Positions 7,947 through 15,905 of a stretch of 64,000 bases of DNA are shown piece after piece. The DNA lies in assembly GCF_000648615.1 (NCBI RefSeq), contig NZ_JFZC01000004.1, positions 1-64,000 of the forward strand, given 5' to 3'. The translations under genes and the position numbers were made by a program. The notes beneath the pieces are model-generated. The model worked only from the letters and a program-made list of their open reading frames with translations. It was not told where the DNA came from and did no database searches. Positions within the stretch are counted from its first letter, which is position 1. Each line of letters begins with the position of its first letter. The DNA is from Sporolactobacillus terrae DSM 11697. Its GTDB lineage: Bacteria > Bacillota > Bacilli > Bacillales > Sporolactobacillaceae.

Positions 7947-9428
7947 ATGAGGGAACAGAAAACAAATAAAACAACGGTGCTGATTGGCCTGATGATCGGT
8001 ACGTTTTTAACGGCGATCGAAGGAACGATTGTCAGCACAGCCATGCCTAAAATTGTCGGCGATTTACAAGGCATTGAAGTTATGGATTGGGTCTTTTCTA
8101 TTTTTATGCTCACTTCAGCGATCACCGTTCCGCTTTTCGGAAAACTTGCTGACCTTTTCGGCAGGAAGAAAGTATTTACGATTGGAACGTTAATTTTTTT
8201 ATCCGGATCTGTGCTTTGCGGCTTTGCATGGTCGATGGCTGCACTGATCGTTTTTCGTGGTATTCAAGGAGTAGGTGCCGGAGCCGTAATGACATTGAGT
8301 ACGACGATCATTGGCGATATTTTTCCAGTAGAAAAACGGGCGAAAATGTTCGGGATGATGGGCATGATTTGGGGAATCGCAGGGATACTTGGACCGCTCG
8401 TGGGCGGTTTTTTTGTCGATATATTATCTTGGCATTGGATCTTTTTTATTAATCTTCCCTTTGGCATTTTAACCGTTTCGCTCATTTCTATCGGGCTTAT
8501 GGAGAAAATAAGTCACGAACAGAAGACGGTCGACTATGCGGGCATTGCTGTTTTTTCAGCTGCGATGGGCCTGTTTCTTTTTGTCCTTCAAAGGATTGGG
8601 GAATACGGTTGGCATAATCTCTTGAATATCGGATTATTGATTAGCTCTTTTTGCCTGATGGCAGCGTTTGTTCTCGTAGAAAGCCGAGTAAGGGAGCCGG
8701 TGATGCCGCTTACAATTTTACAAAACCCGATCGTTCTTATGACCAATATACTGGCTTTTCTTGCGAGTATTGTCTTGATTGGCAACGATATTTATATGCC
8801 GATGTGGCTGCAAGGACTGCTTGGTTATAGTGCGATGACGTCTGGATTCGTTTTGACCCCCATGTCACTTACCTGGATGATCGGTTCCTTTCTGTCCGGG
8901 CATTTGCTGACAAAATTCGGTTTGAAAATCGGCGAAGCAGTCGGCGCACTTGTTCTAATGATCGGCACTTTTTTGCTGATGTTGCTGCGGATGGAAAGTC
9001 ATCCATTATCGTATTATTTCATCACAGCGATTGTCGGAATCGGTTTTGGCATTACGCTGACGTTGACGACAATTGCTGCACAATCTGCAACGGATCGGGC
9101 AATGCGCGGAGCAGCAACGGCTTCCAATCAATTTTTTCGCAGTGTTGGACAAGCGGTTGGTGCAGCCGTTTTCGGCATGTATTTTAATACGCAAGTCGGC
9201 CAGAGCATTCGTGAACAAGGGACAGCTGCGATGTCGGCCAATCAATTAAATCAGCTCGTCCATCCGGAAGGGCACGAACAACTTGCATCATCCGTGCGCA
9301 ACTTGCTGCGTGAAGTTCTCTTTAACAGTATTCATCACGTATTTATCTTGTTTTTTGTTCTTGCTGCTGTAGCAGTCACAGTCGCACTGCTGCTTCCAAA
9401 ACATACTGCCTCAGTTCATAACGAATAA
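7947..9428 (+). CDS. DHA2-family MFS multidrug exporter
   Basis: This encodes a 493-residue membrane protein with about 14 hydrophobic helices, the length of EmrB/QacA-type proton antiporters. Motif A appears as GKLADLFGRKKVF near residues 66-78. The motif-C-like glycine/proline stretch GIAGILGPLVGGFF lies near 148-161. It is expected to pump drugs or other toxic compounds out of the cell; the substrate is not predictable. The start is supported by CGGAGG, 6 bp upstream. The gene ends 13 bp inside the convergent tgl gene, leaving no room for a separate terminator. Confidence 0.9.
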   Translation: MREQKTNKTTVLIGLMIGTFLTAIEGTIVSTAMPKIVGDLQGIEVMDWVFSIFMLTSAITVPLFGKLADLFGRKKVFTIGTLIFLSGSVLCGFAWSMAALIVFRGIQGVGAGAVMTLSTTIIGDIFPVEKRAKMFGMMGMIWGIAGILGPLVGGFFVDILSWHWIFFINLPFGILTVSLISIGLMEKISHEQKTVDYAGIAVFSAAMGLFLFVLQRIGEYGWHNLLNIGLLISSFCLMAAFVLVESRVREPVMPLTILQNPIVLMTNILAFLASIVLIGNDIYMPMWLQGLLGYSAMTSGFVLTPMSLTWMIGSFLSGHLLTKFGLKIGEAVGALVLMIGTFLLMLLRMESHPLSYYFITAIVGIGFGITLTLTTIAAQSATDRAMRGAATASNQFFRSVGQAVGAAVFGMYFNTQVGQSIREQGTAAMSANQLNQLVHPEGHEQLASSVRNLLREVLFNSIHHVFILFFVLAAVAVTVALLLPKHTASVHNE

Positions 9429-10216
9429 AAAGAAGTACCTGCTGCGATGCGAATGCCGTCTGTTTGCGTGCCGTCAGAAAGTGCGGACAGCGAGAGGTAA
9501 TTGGGCCGTGTCGCATTTCGCATCAAAAAGGCTGAGGTCATTGCACCCGGGCGCCGGAATTTATTTAATTCAGTAATGATCTGGTTCGCCGACAAAATGC
9601 CGATCCCATGCCCATAATACCGATCATCCGCTAAGTCAACGGCGTTTTCTCCTTGCCATTGCGGCGTTTGCGGACTGACCTCCGGATTTTTAAAATAGCG
9701 AACATCCCCAGGAATTCCCGCACCGACTCCTGGCACATTTCTCAATGGAAAGAATGGGTGGTTCTGCCAATCCCAGAGATAAAGATGTTGAAACACTTCG
9801 TTAAAGCGTTCGTTAGGAATGGTGTTGATTAGCGCTTTATAAAAAATGATCATCATTGCTGTTGCGCATTCAAACGCATATGCCTCGCCATTCACAAAAA
9901 TATCATTGACCGCTTGAGCGGCGGGGACTCCAGGTTTCAATTCAAAACCACCGTCTCCGGTAAGCGTCCAGTAATAATCGTTACACTCCGAATAGTAGAA
10001 GGTTGCAAAAGATGCACCACTTTCCAAAAGCGCGTACGAGGCCTCAATGGTCTCGTTTCTCAGCTTGATTTCAAAATTAAGCTCGCGTTTCGTCGGAAAT
10101 GCAAACCATTCATGAGAATCAGCCATTGCCCGGTAAATGGTTGCGGCAAAGCGGCCAATACTCGAATAACCGGCGAAATCCTCACTGAGAAGTTGCTCGT
10201 TTGCAGCAATAATCAT
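9416..10216 (-). CDS. tgl: Protein-glutamine gamma-glutamyltransferase (spore coat)
   Basis: Tgl forms gamma-glutamyl-lysine crosslinks between coat proteins in the mother cell late in sporulation. The 266-residue protein aligns along its length with the Bacillus family (about 245 residues). The catalytic cysteine is C117 in YAFECATA, with E116 before it. The start overlaps the stop of the upstream gene by ATGA, implying translational coupling, with GGGAGG upstream. The 3' end overlaps the convergent exporter gene by 13 bp. It is a strong indicator that the organism forms endospores. Confidence 0.95.
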   Translation of the reverse strand: MIIAANEQLLSEDFAGYSSIGRFAATIYRAMADSHEWFAFPTKRELNFEIKLRNETIEASYALLESGASFATFYYSECNDYYWTLTGDGGFELKPGVPAAQAVNDIFVNGEAYAFECATAMMIIFYKALINTIPNERFNEVFQHLYLWDWQNHPFFPLRNVPGVGAGIPGDVRYFKNPEVSPQTPQWQGENAVDLADDRYYGHGIGILSANQIITELNKFRRPGAMTSAFLMRNATRPNYLSLSALSDGTQTDGIRIAAGTSFYSL

Positions 10217-11184
10217 CCTTCATACCTCCCGTGCACAGGCATACTGATCGATTGCAATTGTTCGTTCAAGTTCAGAGCAATCCATGAACGCCAAATCTTT
10301 GGCTGCTCTTTTCGTAATCGGCAAGAGTAGGTCGACAAATTGATTTGCTGACGCACCGGCAAGCGAACGAATCCATAATAGTTTTCTTTTTCATTGGACA
10401 TTAAGGCCTGAAGCGGTTCTCCTTTTCGCGGCGAAACATATTTTCCAAGGTATTTTGCACTGTAATGAATCCGGTAGGGTCTTCCACCAGGAACCGCATC
10501 GTTGGTTTCACCCGTATAAACTAAATAATGTGCATTCTCTTCATACCATGTTTCAAAAGCGAGAAACGCTGATGCATTGTCGTTCGCGTGCTTTACCTCG
10601 GGTATGAAATGCAGCATGCGCCGCGCATAGTTGCTCTCTACTGATTGGTTGGATAGCAGATAGTTGGCTAGATAAACGAGGCAAAGCGGATTGGCTGTTT
10701 CCCACATGGCACTAATTAAGTAATGGCGCTGACTTTTATTCTTATAACGGTAAAATACCAGATCTACCATTTCTTTCAGCCAATTTTCATGATAGGTATG
10801 CAGAAAGTTAATCGCCGTTTGGTCAATGATTTGCGTATAGTCCATTGACACGATATTTTTCCAGCCTGTGCTGAGCATCCAATGCATGGCTTCAACGACT
10901 TGGTGGTGCTGATTTGCAAATGATGCCATCTGATCAATACCAAGATCTGCGCCATGAAGAATATTTCTTATTTGTGATAGCGCAATGCGAGGGCGCGATT
11001 CTAATGCTTCGCTTCGCGTATCTAATTGATCTCGGAGCATGTAGAGGACTGGAAAGTCTAGTTTTGGATCATTGATGATTGCCAAAGCATGTTCAGGATC
11101 ATCTTTATTAATTCGATCCCATTCGTTGCTGAGCATCCCCGGCTGTTCCTGTCTTATTTGATTTAACGGATTATCAGCGCTCAT
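10213..11184 (-). CDS. Unknown protein translationally coupled to tgl
   Basis: The protein has 323 residues and I do not recognise it. It is soluble, without signal peptide or transmembrane segment, rich in His/Trp/Tyr and predicted mainly helical in the first 230 residues (many Leu/His-Tyr segments such as MHWMLSTGWKNIV). A basic, beta-like C-terminal part follows. An ATG five codons upstream is in frame, but GGAGGAGG lies inside that extension at the correct distance for the start chosen here. Its stop overlaps the tgl start (ATGA), and a sigma-E-like promoter lies upstream. A role in coat assembly, or as a Tgl substrate or partner, is inferred only from position. Confidence 0.75.
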   Translation of the reverse strand: MSADNPLNQIRQEQPGMLSNEWDRINKDDPEHALAIINDPKLDFPVLYMLRDQLDTRSEALESRPRIALSQIRNILHGADLGIDQMASFANQHHQVVEAMHWMLSTGWKNIVSMDYTQIIDQTAINFLHTYHENWLKEMVDLVFYRYKNKSQRHYLISAMWETANPLCLVYLANYLLSNQSVESNYARRMLHFIPEVKHANDNASAFLAFETWYEENAHYLVYTGETNDAVPGGRPYRIHYSAKYLGKYVSPRKGEPLQALMSNEKENYYGFVRLPVRQQINLSTYSCRLRKEQPKIWRSWIALNLNEQLQSISMPVHGRYEG

Positions 11185-11209
11185 TGCAACCTCCTCCAAT
11201 CAATTCAAT

Positions 11210-11239
11210 CTTGTAGGATATTTATTGATGGGAACATGG
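11210..11239 (-). promoter_or_regulatory. Candidate sigma-E-type promoter for the tgl operon
   Basis: On the minus strand CCATGTT and CCTACAAG are separated by 15 bp. The -10 box matches the sporulation sigma-E consensus CATACAAT at 6 of 8 positions, and the -35 box resembles KMATATT. This fits the sporulation role of tgl but was judged by eye. Confidence 0.35.
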
Positions 11240-11351
11240 GATTATTCACGTTCATTTATCAGCAGAGCTGTCTTCTTGATGAGGAGAGTGTAGAACAAGA
11301 GCATTAAAAATGGTAAACTAAGATTCAGCAAAGAAGAGTGGAGTGATCAGT

Positions 11352-12146
11352 ATGAAACAGTATCTTGATCTTTGCCGTAAAGTTCTTTCGGAAGGTCATC
11401 AAAAGGGAGACCGCACGGGTACCGGTACGATCAGTACTTTCGGGTATCAAATGCGTTTTAATTTGCAGGATGGATTTCCGCTCATGACGACGAAGAAATT
11501 ACACTACAAATCGATCATTTATGAATTGCTTTGGTTCTTAAAAGGAGATACCAATATCAAGTATTTGCAAGAACATGGTGTCCGCATCTGGAATGAATGG
11601 GCAGATGCGCAGGGTGATCTTGGTCCCGTTTACGGGCATCAGTGGCGGTCATGGCCGGGCAAGAACGGCGGGACCATCGATCAAATTGCTAATGTTGTCG
11701 ATGAAATAAAAAAGAATCCGAATTCACGACGCTTGATCGTCACTGCTTGGAATCCTATGGATATTCCGAACATGGCGTTGCCGCCATGCCATTGTTTGTT
11801 CCAATTTTATGTCAATGATGGCAAGCTGAGCTGCCAGTTGTATCAGCGCAGTGCAGATATATTTCTCGGTGTTCCATTTAATATTGCTTCGTATGCATTA
11901 TTAACGCATATGATTGCTCATGTTACTGGTCTCGAGGTGGGCGATTTTGTACATACGCTCGGTGATGCACATATTTATTTGAATCACTTGGAGCAAGTCA
12001 AAACGCAGTTGGATCGTACGCCAAGACCACTTCCAGAATTAGAAATTAGAAGGTCTGTTTCTTCTATTTTCGATTTTGATTATGACGATTTTGTGTTTCA
12101 AGGCTATAACCCTTACCCAACGATCAAGGGCGAGGTGTCCGTATGA
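11352..12146 (+). CDS. thyA: Thymidylate synthase
   Basis: ThyA methylates dUMP to dTMP using methylene-THF and leaves dihydrofolate. The protein is exactly 264 residues, as in E. coli ThyA, with the catalytic Cys146 in [10 protein letters not shown] and the N-terminal [11 protein letters not shown] folate/phosphate loop. A GTG nine bases upstream is in frame, but GTGGAGTG is spaced for the ATG chosen here and [12 protein letters not shown] matches the family start. The end overlaps dfrA by ATGA, so the two enzymes of the dTMP cycle are coupled. Confidence 0.97.
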   Translation: MKQYLDLCRKVLSEGHQKGDRTGTGTISTFGYQMRFNLQDGFPLMTTKKLHYKSIIYELLWFLKGDTNIKYLQEHGVRIWNEWADAQGDLGPVYGHQWRSWPGKNGGTIDQIANVVDEIKKNPNSRRLIVTAWNPMDIPNMALPPCHCLFQFYVNDGKLSCQLYQRSADIFLGVPFNIASYALLTHMIAHVTGLEVGDFVHTLGDAHIYLNHLEQVKTQLDRTPRPLPELEIRRSVSSIFDFDYDDFVFQGYNPYPTIKGEVSV

Positions 12147-12646
12147 TTTCGTTTCTACTCGCCATGGATCGCAACGGTTTAATTGGACGAGGCAATAAGC
12201 TTCCCTGGCATCTTCCAGATGATCTGCGCTATTTTAAAAAAACAACTTGGGGTCATCCGGTTATTATGGGCAGAAAAACATTTGAATCGATTGGAAAGGC
12301 TTTGCCTGGAAGAGAGAATATCGTGCTGACACAGAATCTCGATTTTTCAGCTCCCGGGGTGACCTATTATCATTCAGCAGAAGCATTTCTACATGCAGGA
12401 AAAGCTTATGGAAACGAATGCTTTGTCATCGGTGGCGCGAAAATTTTCGATCTGTTTCTTCCTTATGCTGACCGCCTTTATATTACGCAGATTGACGCTG
12501 AATTTGAAGGAGATACCTACTTTACAGGGTTCCGAGAAAAGGATTGGCAGCTCGTCAGTCAAGTATCCGGCAAGCTCGATCAAAAAAACATCTATCCGCA
12601 TGACTTTCATGTATATGAACGAAAGTCTGTTCTGAATTTGCATTAA
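12143..12646 (+). CDS. dfrA: Dihydrofolate reductase
   Basis: This enzyme regenerates tetrahydrofolate from the dihydrofolate made by ThyA, using NADPH. It has 167 residues, typical of chromosomal bacterial DHFR. The substrate-binding acid lies in LPDDL (D27) after the NKLPWHLP segment. [12 protein letters not shown] and FVIGGAKIF form the NADPH site. It is the second gene of a coupled pair with thyA. Confidence 0.97.
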   Translation: MISFLLAMDRNGLIGRGNKLPWHLPDDLRYFKKTTWGHPVIMGRKTFESIGKALPGRENIVLTQNLDFSAPGVTYYHSAEAFLHAGKAYGNECFVIGGAKIFDLFLPYADRLYITQIDAEFEGDTYFTGFREKDWQLVSQVSGKLDQKNIYPHDFHVYERKSVLNLH

Positions 12647-12712
12647 ATCGCGATCTGCACCACTTCGACTCCGGTGCATAAACTGTTAAAAAGAGTGACG
12701 GAGTTGATAAAA

Positions 12713-12928
12713 ATGATCGTATCAAATCTGCAAATTTGGCTTTGCTATGGATTGATCGGACTGATTATGGGATCAATGATCGGCTTTTTTCCGATAGGAC
12801 GCAGATTGACGATGAAATATTTCGCATTGATTCTTCTTGCTGCAGCAGTTTGGCTCCCTGTCGTTATACTTTCCTTGCTTGCTGCACCGTTTGCCAATCA
12901 CTATCGACTTCAGGAAACAGATTTTTGA
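12713..12928 (+). CDS. Small two-helix membrane protein
   Basis: The protein is 71 residues from an ATG with GACGGAG correctly placed upstream; a longer upstream reading is possible but lacks a ribosome binding site. Two strongly hydrophobic segments (about residues 7-25 and 36-58) flank a basic loop (RRLTMK). It follows dfrA by 66 bp and ends at a terminator, so it probably belongs to the same transcript. No family was recognised. Confidence 0.6.
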   Translation: MIVSNLQIWLCYGLIGLIMGSMIGFFPIGRRLTMKYFALILLAAAVWLPVVILSLLAAPFANHYRLQETDF

Positions 12929-12933
12929 ATGAT

Positions 12934-12959
12934 AAGGCTCCTGGATGGGGGAGCCTTTT
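12934..12959 (+). terminator. Terminator of the thyA-dfrA unit
   Basis: AAGGCTCC pairs with GGGAGCCTT and is followed by TTC. Confidence 0.75.
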
Positions 12960-13446
12960 CATCTGCATCTTGCTTCTCTGGGTTCACCGCATGCATCTTT
13001 TTACTTTTTTTTGGTATCGGATTGGGCGGATTCAATAAGGACAAGCTCTTAAGAGAAACACGTTCAAATCAAAAGATTTGACGCCGTTCTTCGCTATAAA
13101 TTGAAAGGAAAGATCGTGATCAATGAATCAAAATTGAATTTATTTTCTTGACAAACAGATGAATTTGCTTTAAAAAATAATGATAAACGGTTAAAATTGG
13201 TATGATCATTGCTTTAATTCGATGGGTTATTTCTTGCTTTGAGCAGAAAATTGGAAATCAACTGTGTTTCGTGGGAGAATAAAACTATTCATTAATAGTT
13301 CCCAGTGAAAACTCTTATGATTTTCTGCACGGAGCAGGTGAAAGTAATTGTCAGCGCTTGTTCATTAAGTTTGGAATATGATTTAATATTTACTCTATTT
13401 TACAGCAAACAGTTGGCAAAAAAAGAAAAAAGGAGAAGGTACAGGT
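12960..13446 (+). promoter_or_regulatory. Long leader/promoter region of gapN
   Basis: This ~490-bp AT-rich stretch shows no credible gene. It contains TTGACA at 13148-13153 with TAAAAA 17 bp away, and an extended -10 TGGTATGAT at 13198-13206. A hairpin GGGA...ACTATT/AATAGT...CCC lies near 13272-13303. Which promoter is used is unclear. The ribosome binding site AAAAAGGAGAAGG precedes gapN. Confidence 0.35.
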
Positions 13447-14898
13447 ATGGCATCAAATGTATCAGAATTGACTACCTACAAGGCGTACCTCCAAGGTGAA
13501 TGGAAGAAGAGTTCATCTGACGAGACCATTGCCATTCAATCCCCTTATCTAAGAAAAACGATCGGTTATGTTCAAGCGGTCACACAGGGTGAAGTGGATG
13601 AAGCAATCAAAGCAGCACATAAGGCTCAGAAGTCATGGGCTGAATTGTCTTTAAGTGAGCGAGGCGCTTATTTGGATAAATGGGCGGATGAACTCGTCAA
13701 TAACAGCGAAGATATTGCCACTGCAATTATGCAGGAAGTCGGCAAAGGCTTTAAAGATGCCAAAAAAGAAGTTGTCCGTACAGCAGACCTTATTCGCTAT
13801 ACTGTTCAAGAAGCATTGCACATGCATGGCGAAAGCTTGAAAGGCGATGGCTTCCCGGGCGGCGATCAGAAAAAAATCGGTATTGTTGAACGTGCACCAT
13901 TAGGTGTTGTGCTTGCTATATCACCGTTTAATTATCCGGTAAACTTGGCTGCATCAAAAGTTGCCCCGGCACTGATGGCTGGAAACGGTGTAATCTTTAA
14001 ACCGGCAACGCAAGGATCAATCAGCGGGATTAAAATGATTCAAGCACTCGATAAAACCGGTCTTCCAAAGGGACTGCTCAGCTTGACTACCGGACGCGGT
14101 TCAGTGATCGGTGATTATCTCGTTGAACATAAGGGAATTGATATGATCAGTTTCACCGGAGGTTCCGGGACCGGACGCCACTTGTCAAAACAAACGGCAA
14201 TGATTCCGCTTGTTCTGGAACTTGGCGGCAAAGATCCTGCACTTGTTGCAGAAGATGCCGATATGGATGTTGCGGTAAAGAGTATCATGAACGGTGCATT
14301 CTCTTACTCAGGTCAACGATGCACGGCAATCAAGCGTGTTCTCGTAAATGAGAAAGTAGCTGACGAACTTGTTGCCCGACTGAAGTCTGAAATTGAAAAA
14401 TTAACGGTTGGCTCTCCTGAAGAAGACAGCACCATTGTTCCTTTGATTGATGACAAGTCTGCAGACTTTGTTCAAGGCTTGATTGATGATGCGCTGAACA
14501 AGAAGGCGACCTTGGTAACCGGCAACAAGCGCCAAGACAATTTGATTTATCCGACACTGCTTGACAAGGTCACTGAGGATATGGATGTCGCTTGGATCGA
14601 ACCATTTGGTCCGGTTCTGCCAGTCATTCGCGTAAAGTCAGATGAAGAAGCGATTGAATTGGCGAATAGATCTGAATTTGGTCTCCAAGCGAGCATCTTC
14701 TCACAAGACATTGATCGTGCTCTTGAAGTTGCACGACAAGTTGAAGCAGGTACTGTTCAAATTAATGGTCGCACGGAACGTGGTCCGGATCACTTCCCAT
14801 TCCTTGGTGTCAAAGCTTCCGGTATGGGCGTGCAAGGGATTCATCACAGTCTTCTGTCGATGTCTCGCGAACGCGTTACCGTTCTCAATCTCAAATAA
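13447..14898 (+). CDS. gapN: NADP-dependent non-phosphorylating glyceraldehyde-3-phosphate dehydrogenase
   Basis: GapN oxidises glyceraldehyde-3-phosphate directly to 3-phosphoglycerate with NADP, giving NADPH without ATP. The 483-residue protein is close to the streptococcal enzyme in length and sequence. Visible catalytic residues are C292 in YSGQRCTA, E258 in LELGGKD and N162 in SPFNYPVN. The segments NGRTERGPDHFPFLG and QGIHHSLLSM are GapN-type, which distinguishes it from general aldehyde dehydrogenases. It is a single gene with a long upstream region and its own terminator. It is common in lactic-type Firmicutes with an incomplete oxidative pentose route, which fits the suggested host. 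Confidence 0.93.
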   Translation: MASNVSELTTYKAYLQGEWKKSSSDETIAIQSPYLRKTIGYVQAVTQGEVDEAIKAAHKAQKSWAELSLSERGAYLDKWADELVNNSEDIATAIMQEVGKGFKDAKKEVVRTADLIRYTVQEALHMHGESLKGDGFPGGDQKKIGIVERAPLGVVLAISPFNYPVNLAASKVAPALMAGNGVIFKPATQGSISGIKMIQALDKTGLPKGLLSLTTGRGSVIGDYLVEHKGIDMISFTGGSGTGRHLSKQTAMIPLVLELGGKDPALVAEDADMDVAVKSIMNGAFSYSGQRCTAIKRVLVNEKVADELVARLKSEIEKLTVGSPEEDSTIVPLIDDKSADFVQGLIDDALNKKATLVTGNKRQDNLIYPTLLDKVTEDMDVAWIEPFGPVLPVIRVKSDEEAIELANRSEFGLQASIFSQDIDRALEVARQVEAGTVQINGRTERGPDHFPFLGVKASGMGVQGIHHSLLSMSRERVTVLNLK

Positions 14899-14913
14899 AG
14901 ATGGTTATAGGAT

Positions 14914-14946
14914 AAAAAAGGTGTCTCTACTTGGGACACCTTTTTT
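14914..14946 (+). terminator. Terminator after gapN
   Basis: AAAAAAGGTGTC and GACACCTTTTTT form a strong hairpin with a T run. Confidence 0.9.
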
Positions 14947-14974
14947 AATGGTAATTTTCATTACAATGTAGAAG

Positions 14975-15015
14975 AAAGGATCAAAACATCTCTAGCCAAT
15001 CGTTTTGATCCTTTT
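14975..15015. terminator. Second hairpin, probable terminator of the Gly-rich gene
   Basis: AAAGGATCAAAAC pairs perfectly with GTTTTGATCCTTT. It sits downstream of the convergent minus-strand gene at 15061-15447 and probably serves that gene. Confidence 0.7.
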
Positions 15016-15060
15016 CTTACCATCATGAATGTTTCAGCGATCATCACTCAATAATAAGGT

Positions 15061-15447
15061 TTAGTAATAGTAGGAGCCGTCGCTTGGTCCGGGGCCATAA
15101 AATCCGCCACCACCGCCATAGGGTGGACGCGGACCATAGCCGCCCCAATATCCAGGCCTCGGCGGGCAGAACGGGCATGGACGTACGCCAATAATTGTGC
15201 CCAGTCCAACGCCAAGCAGGCCGCCTGCAAAGCCGCCTAAGAAGGCTTGCGGACCGAATGCGCCACCGAAAAATCGATCATCGCCTCTAGATTCATTTTC
15301 ATCTAGTGTTTGATTATTGCTCAAAGGTTTAAGATAAACGTTATTTTGGTCGAAGGACTCGATAATTCCCATATGAACGGACCCATCACTGCATTCAATC
15401 TCGACAGGTTGATGGAGCAGTTTTTCCCAATACTGCTGATTTGACAT
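15061..15447 (-). CDS. Sm-like N-terminal domain protein with Gly/Pro/Tyr-rich tail
   Basis: This 128-residue protein has two parts. Residues 1-45 (LLHQPVEIECSDGSVHMGIIESFDQNNVYLKPL) look like a small beta-barrel of Sm/LSm type. Residues 55-128 are Gly/Pro/Tyr-rich (PRPPYGGGGGFYGPGPSDG) with a short hydrophobic Gly-zipper-like segment near 66-86. Low-complexity tails of this kind are frequent in spore coat or surface proteins, so a coat role is a guess. The same N-terminal block recurs in the gene at 17565-17813, so the two are paralogues flanking the ABC-F gene. An AGGAGG ribosome binding site precedes the ATG. Confidence 0.75.
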   Translation of the reverse strand: MSNQQYWEKLLHQPVEIECSDGSVHMGIIESFDQNNVYLKPLSNNQTLDENESRGDDRFFGGAFGPQAFLGGFAGGLLGVGLGTIIGVRPCPFCPPRPGYWGGYGPRPPYGGGGGFYGPGPSDGSYYY

Positions 15448-15601
15448 GAATGTACCTCCTAATCAATTCTTGCTTTGGCTGAACAATAGCCTAATTTCAG
15501 ATTATGCGATCGTTCACCAAAAGGAATGGGCAAATGCACATGAAACCGCTGATTCTTAAAATGATTTTCCGATTATAGGAAAGTTTTTGTTCGTGCAGGA
15601 G

Positions 15602-15630
15602 TTGCTTTTCGAGTTGCCGGGGATTAAAAT
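15602..15630 (+). promoter_or_regulatory. Promoter of the ABC-F leader
   Basis: The boxes are TTGCTT, 17 bp, TAAAAT. It would start transcription near 15637, about 270 nt upstream of the ABC-F gene. The 15448-15600 stretch upstream shows nothing else recognisable. Confidence 0.5.
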
Positions 15631-15664
15631 GAAATAAGTATTTAAAGAAGGAGTGGAAATATCG

Positions 15665-15703
15665 ATGTTTTTGTCTGATTGTCTGCAACTCAAATTGGCT
15701 TGA
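15665..15703 (+). CDS. Putative leader peptide 1 (12 aa)
   Basis: The short ORF encodes MFLSDCLQLKLA. An AAGGAG Shine-Dalgarno sequence at 15648-15653 lies 11 nt upstream of the ATG, stronger than expected by chance. It sits between the leader promoter and the terminator hairpin that precede the ABC-F gene, the usual place for a ribosome-sensing upstream ORF. No homology was used; translation is predicted only. Confidence 0.4.
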   Translation: MFLSDCLQLKLA

Positions 15704-15715
15704 GATGGGTGAAGT

Positions 15716-15757
15716 ATGTCTTCTTCACGAAAGACTTTAGGCCAATGGATTGCGTGA
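15716..15757 (+). CDS. Putative leader peptide 2 (13 aa)
   Basis: This second short ORF encodes MSSSRKTLGQWIA, starting 12 nt after the first one stops, with GGGTGAAG just upstream as a weak ribosome binding site. It may be translated by re-initiation after leader peptide 1, or may be chance. Confidence 0.25.
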   Translation: MSSSRKTLGQWIA

Positions 15758-15803
15758 CAACGGACCAGAGATGTTTCTGTTTCTAACGGGTGAGAGGTAA
15801 CTC

Positions 15804-15834
15804 AAAGAGCGAAGCGTCCTGCTTCGCTCTTTTT
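15804..15834 (+). terminator. Terminator hairpin in the ABC-F leader (possible attenuator)
   Basis: AAAGAGCGAAGC and GCTTCGCTCTTT form a 12-bp stem followed by TT. It lies downstream of the predicted promoter and upstream ORFs and 72 bp before the ABC-F start, so full-length transcription needs read-through. I could not identify a clear antiterminator by eye. Confidence 0.75.
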
Positions 15835-15905
15835 GCATGGATTCAGAAAATCTTGTATCTGTTTCCCCAATCAGTTTGGCCGAATAAAAAGGGGAGTGAG
15901 CATTT

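Noticed and set aside
15640-15905. T-box or known riboswitch upstream of the ABC-F gene
   Set aside because: No T-box core motif (AGGGTGGNACCGCG) or other familiar aptamer was seen. The short ORFs plus terminator fit attenuation better.
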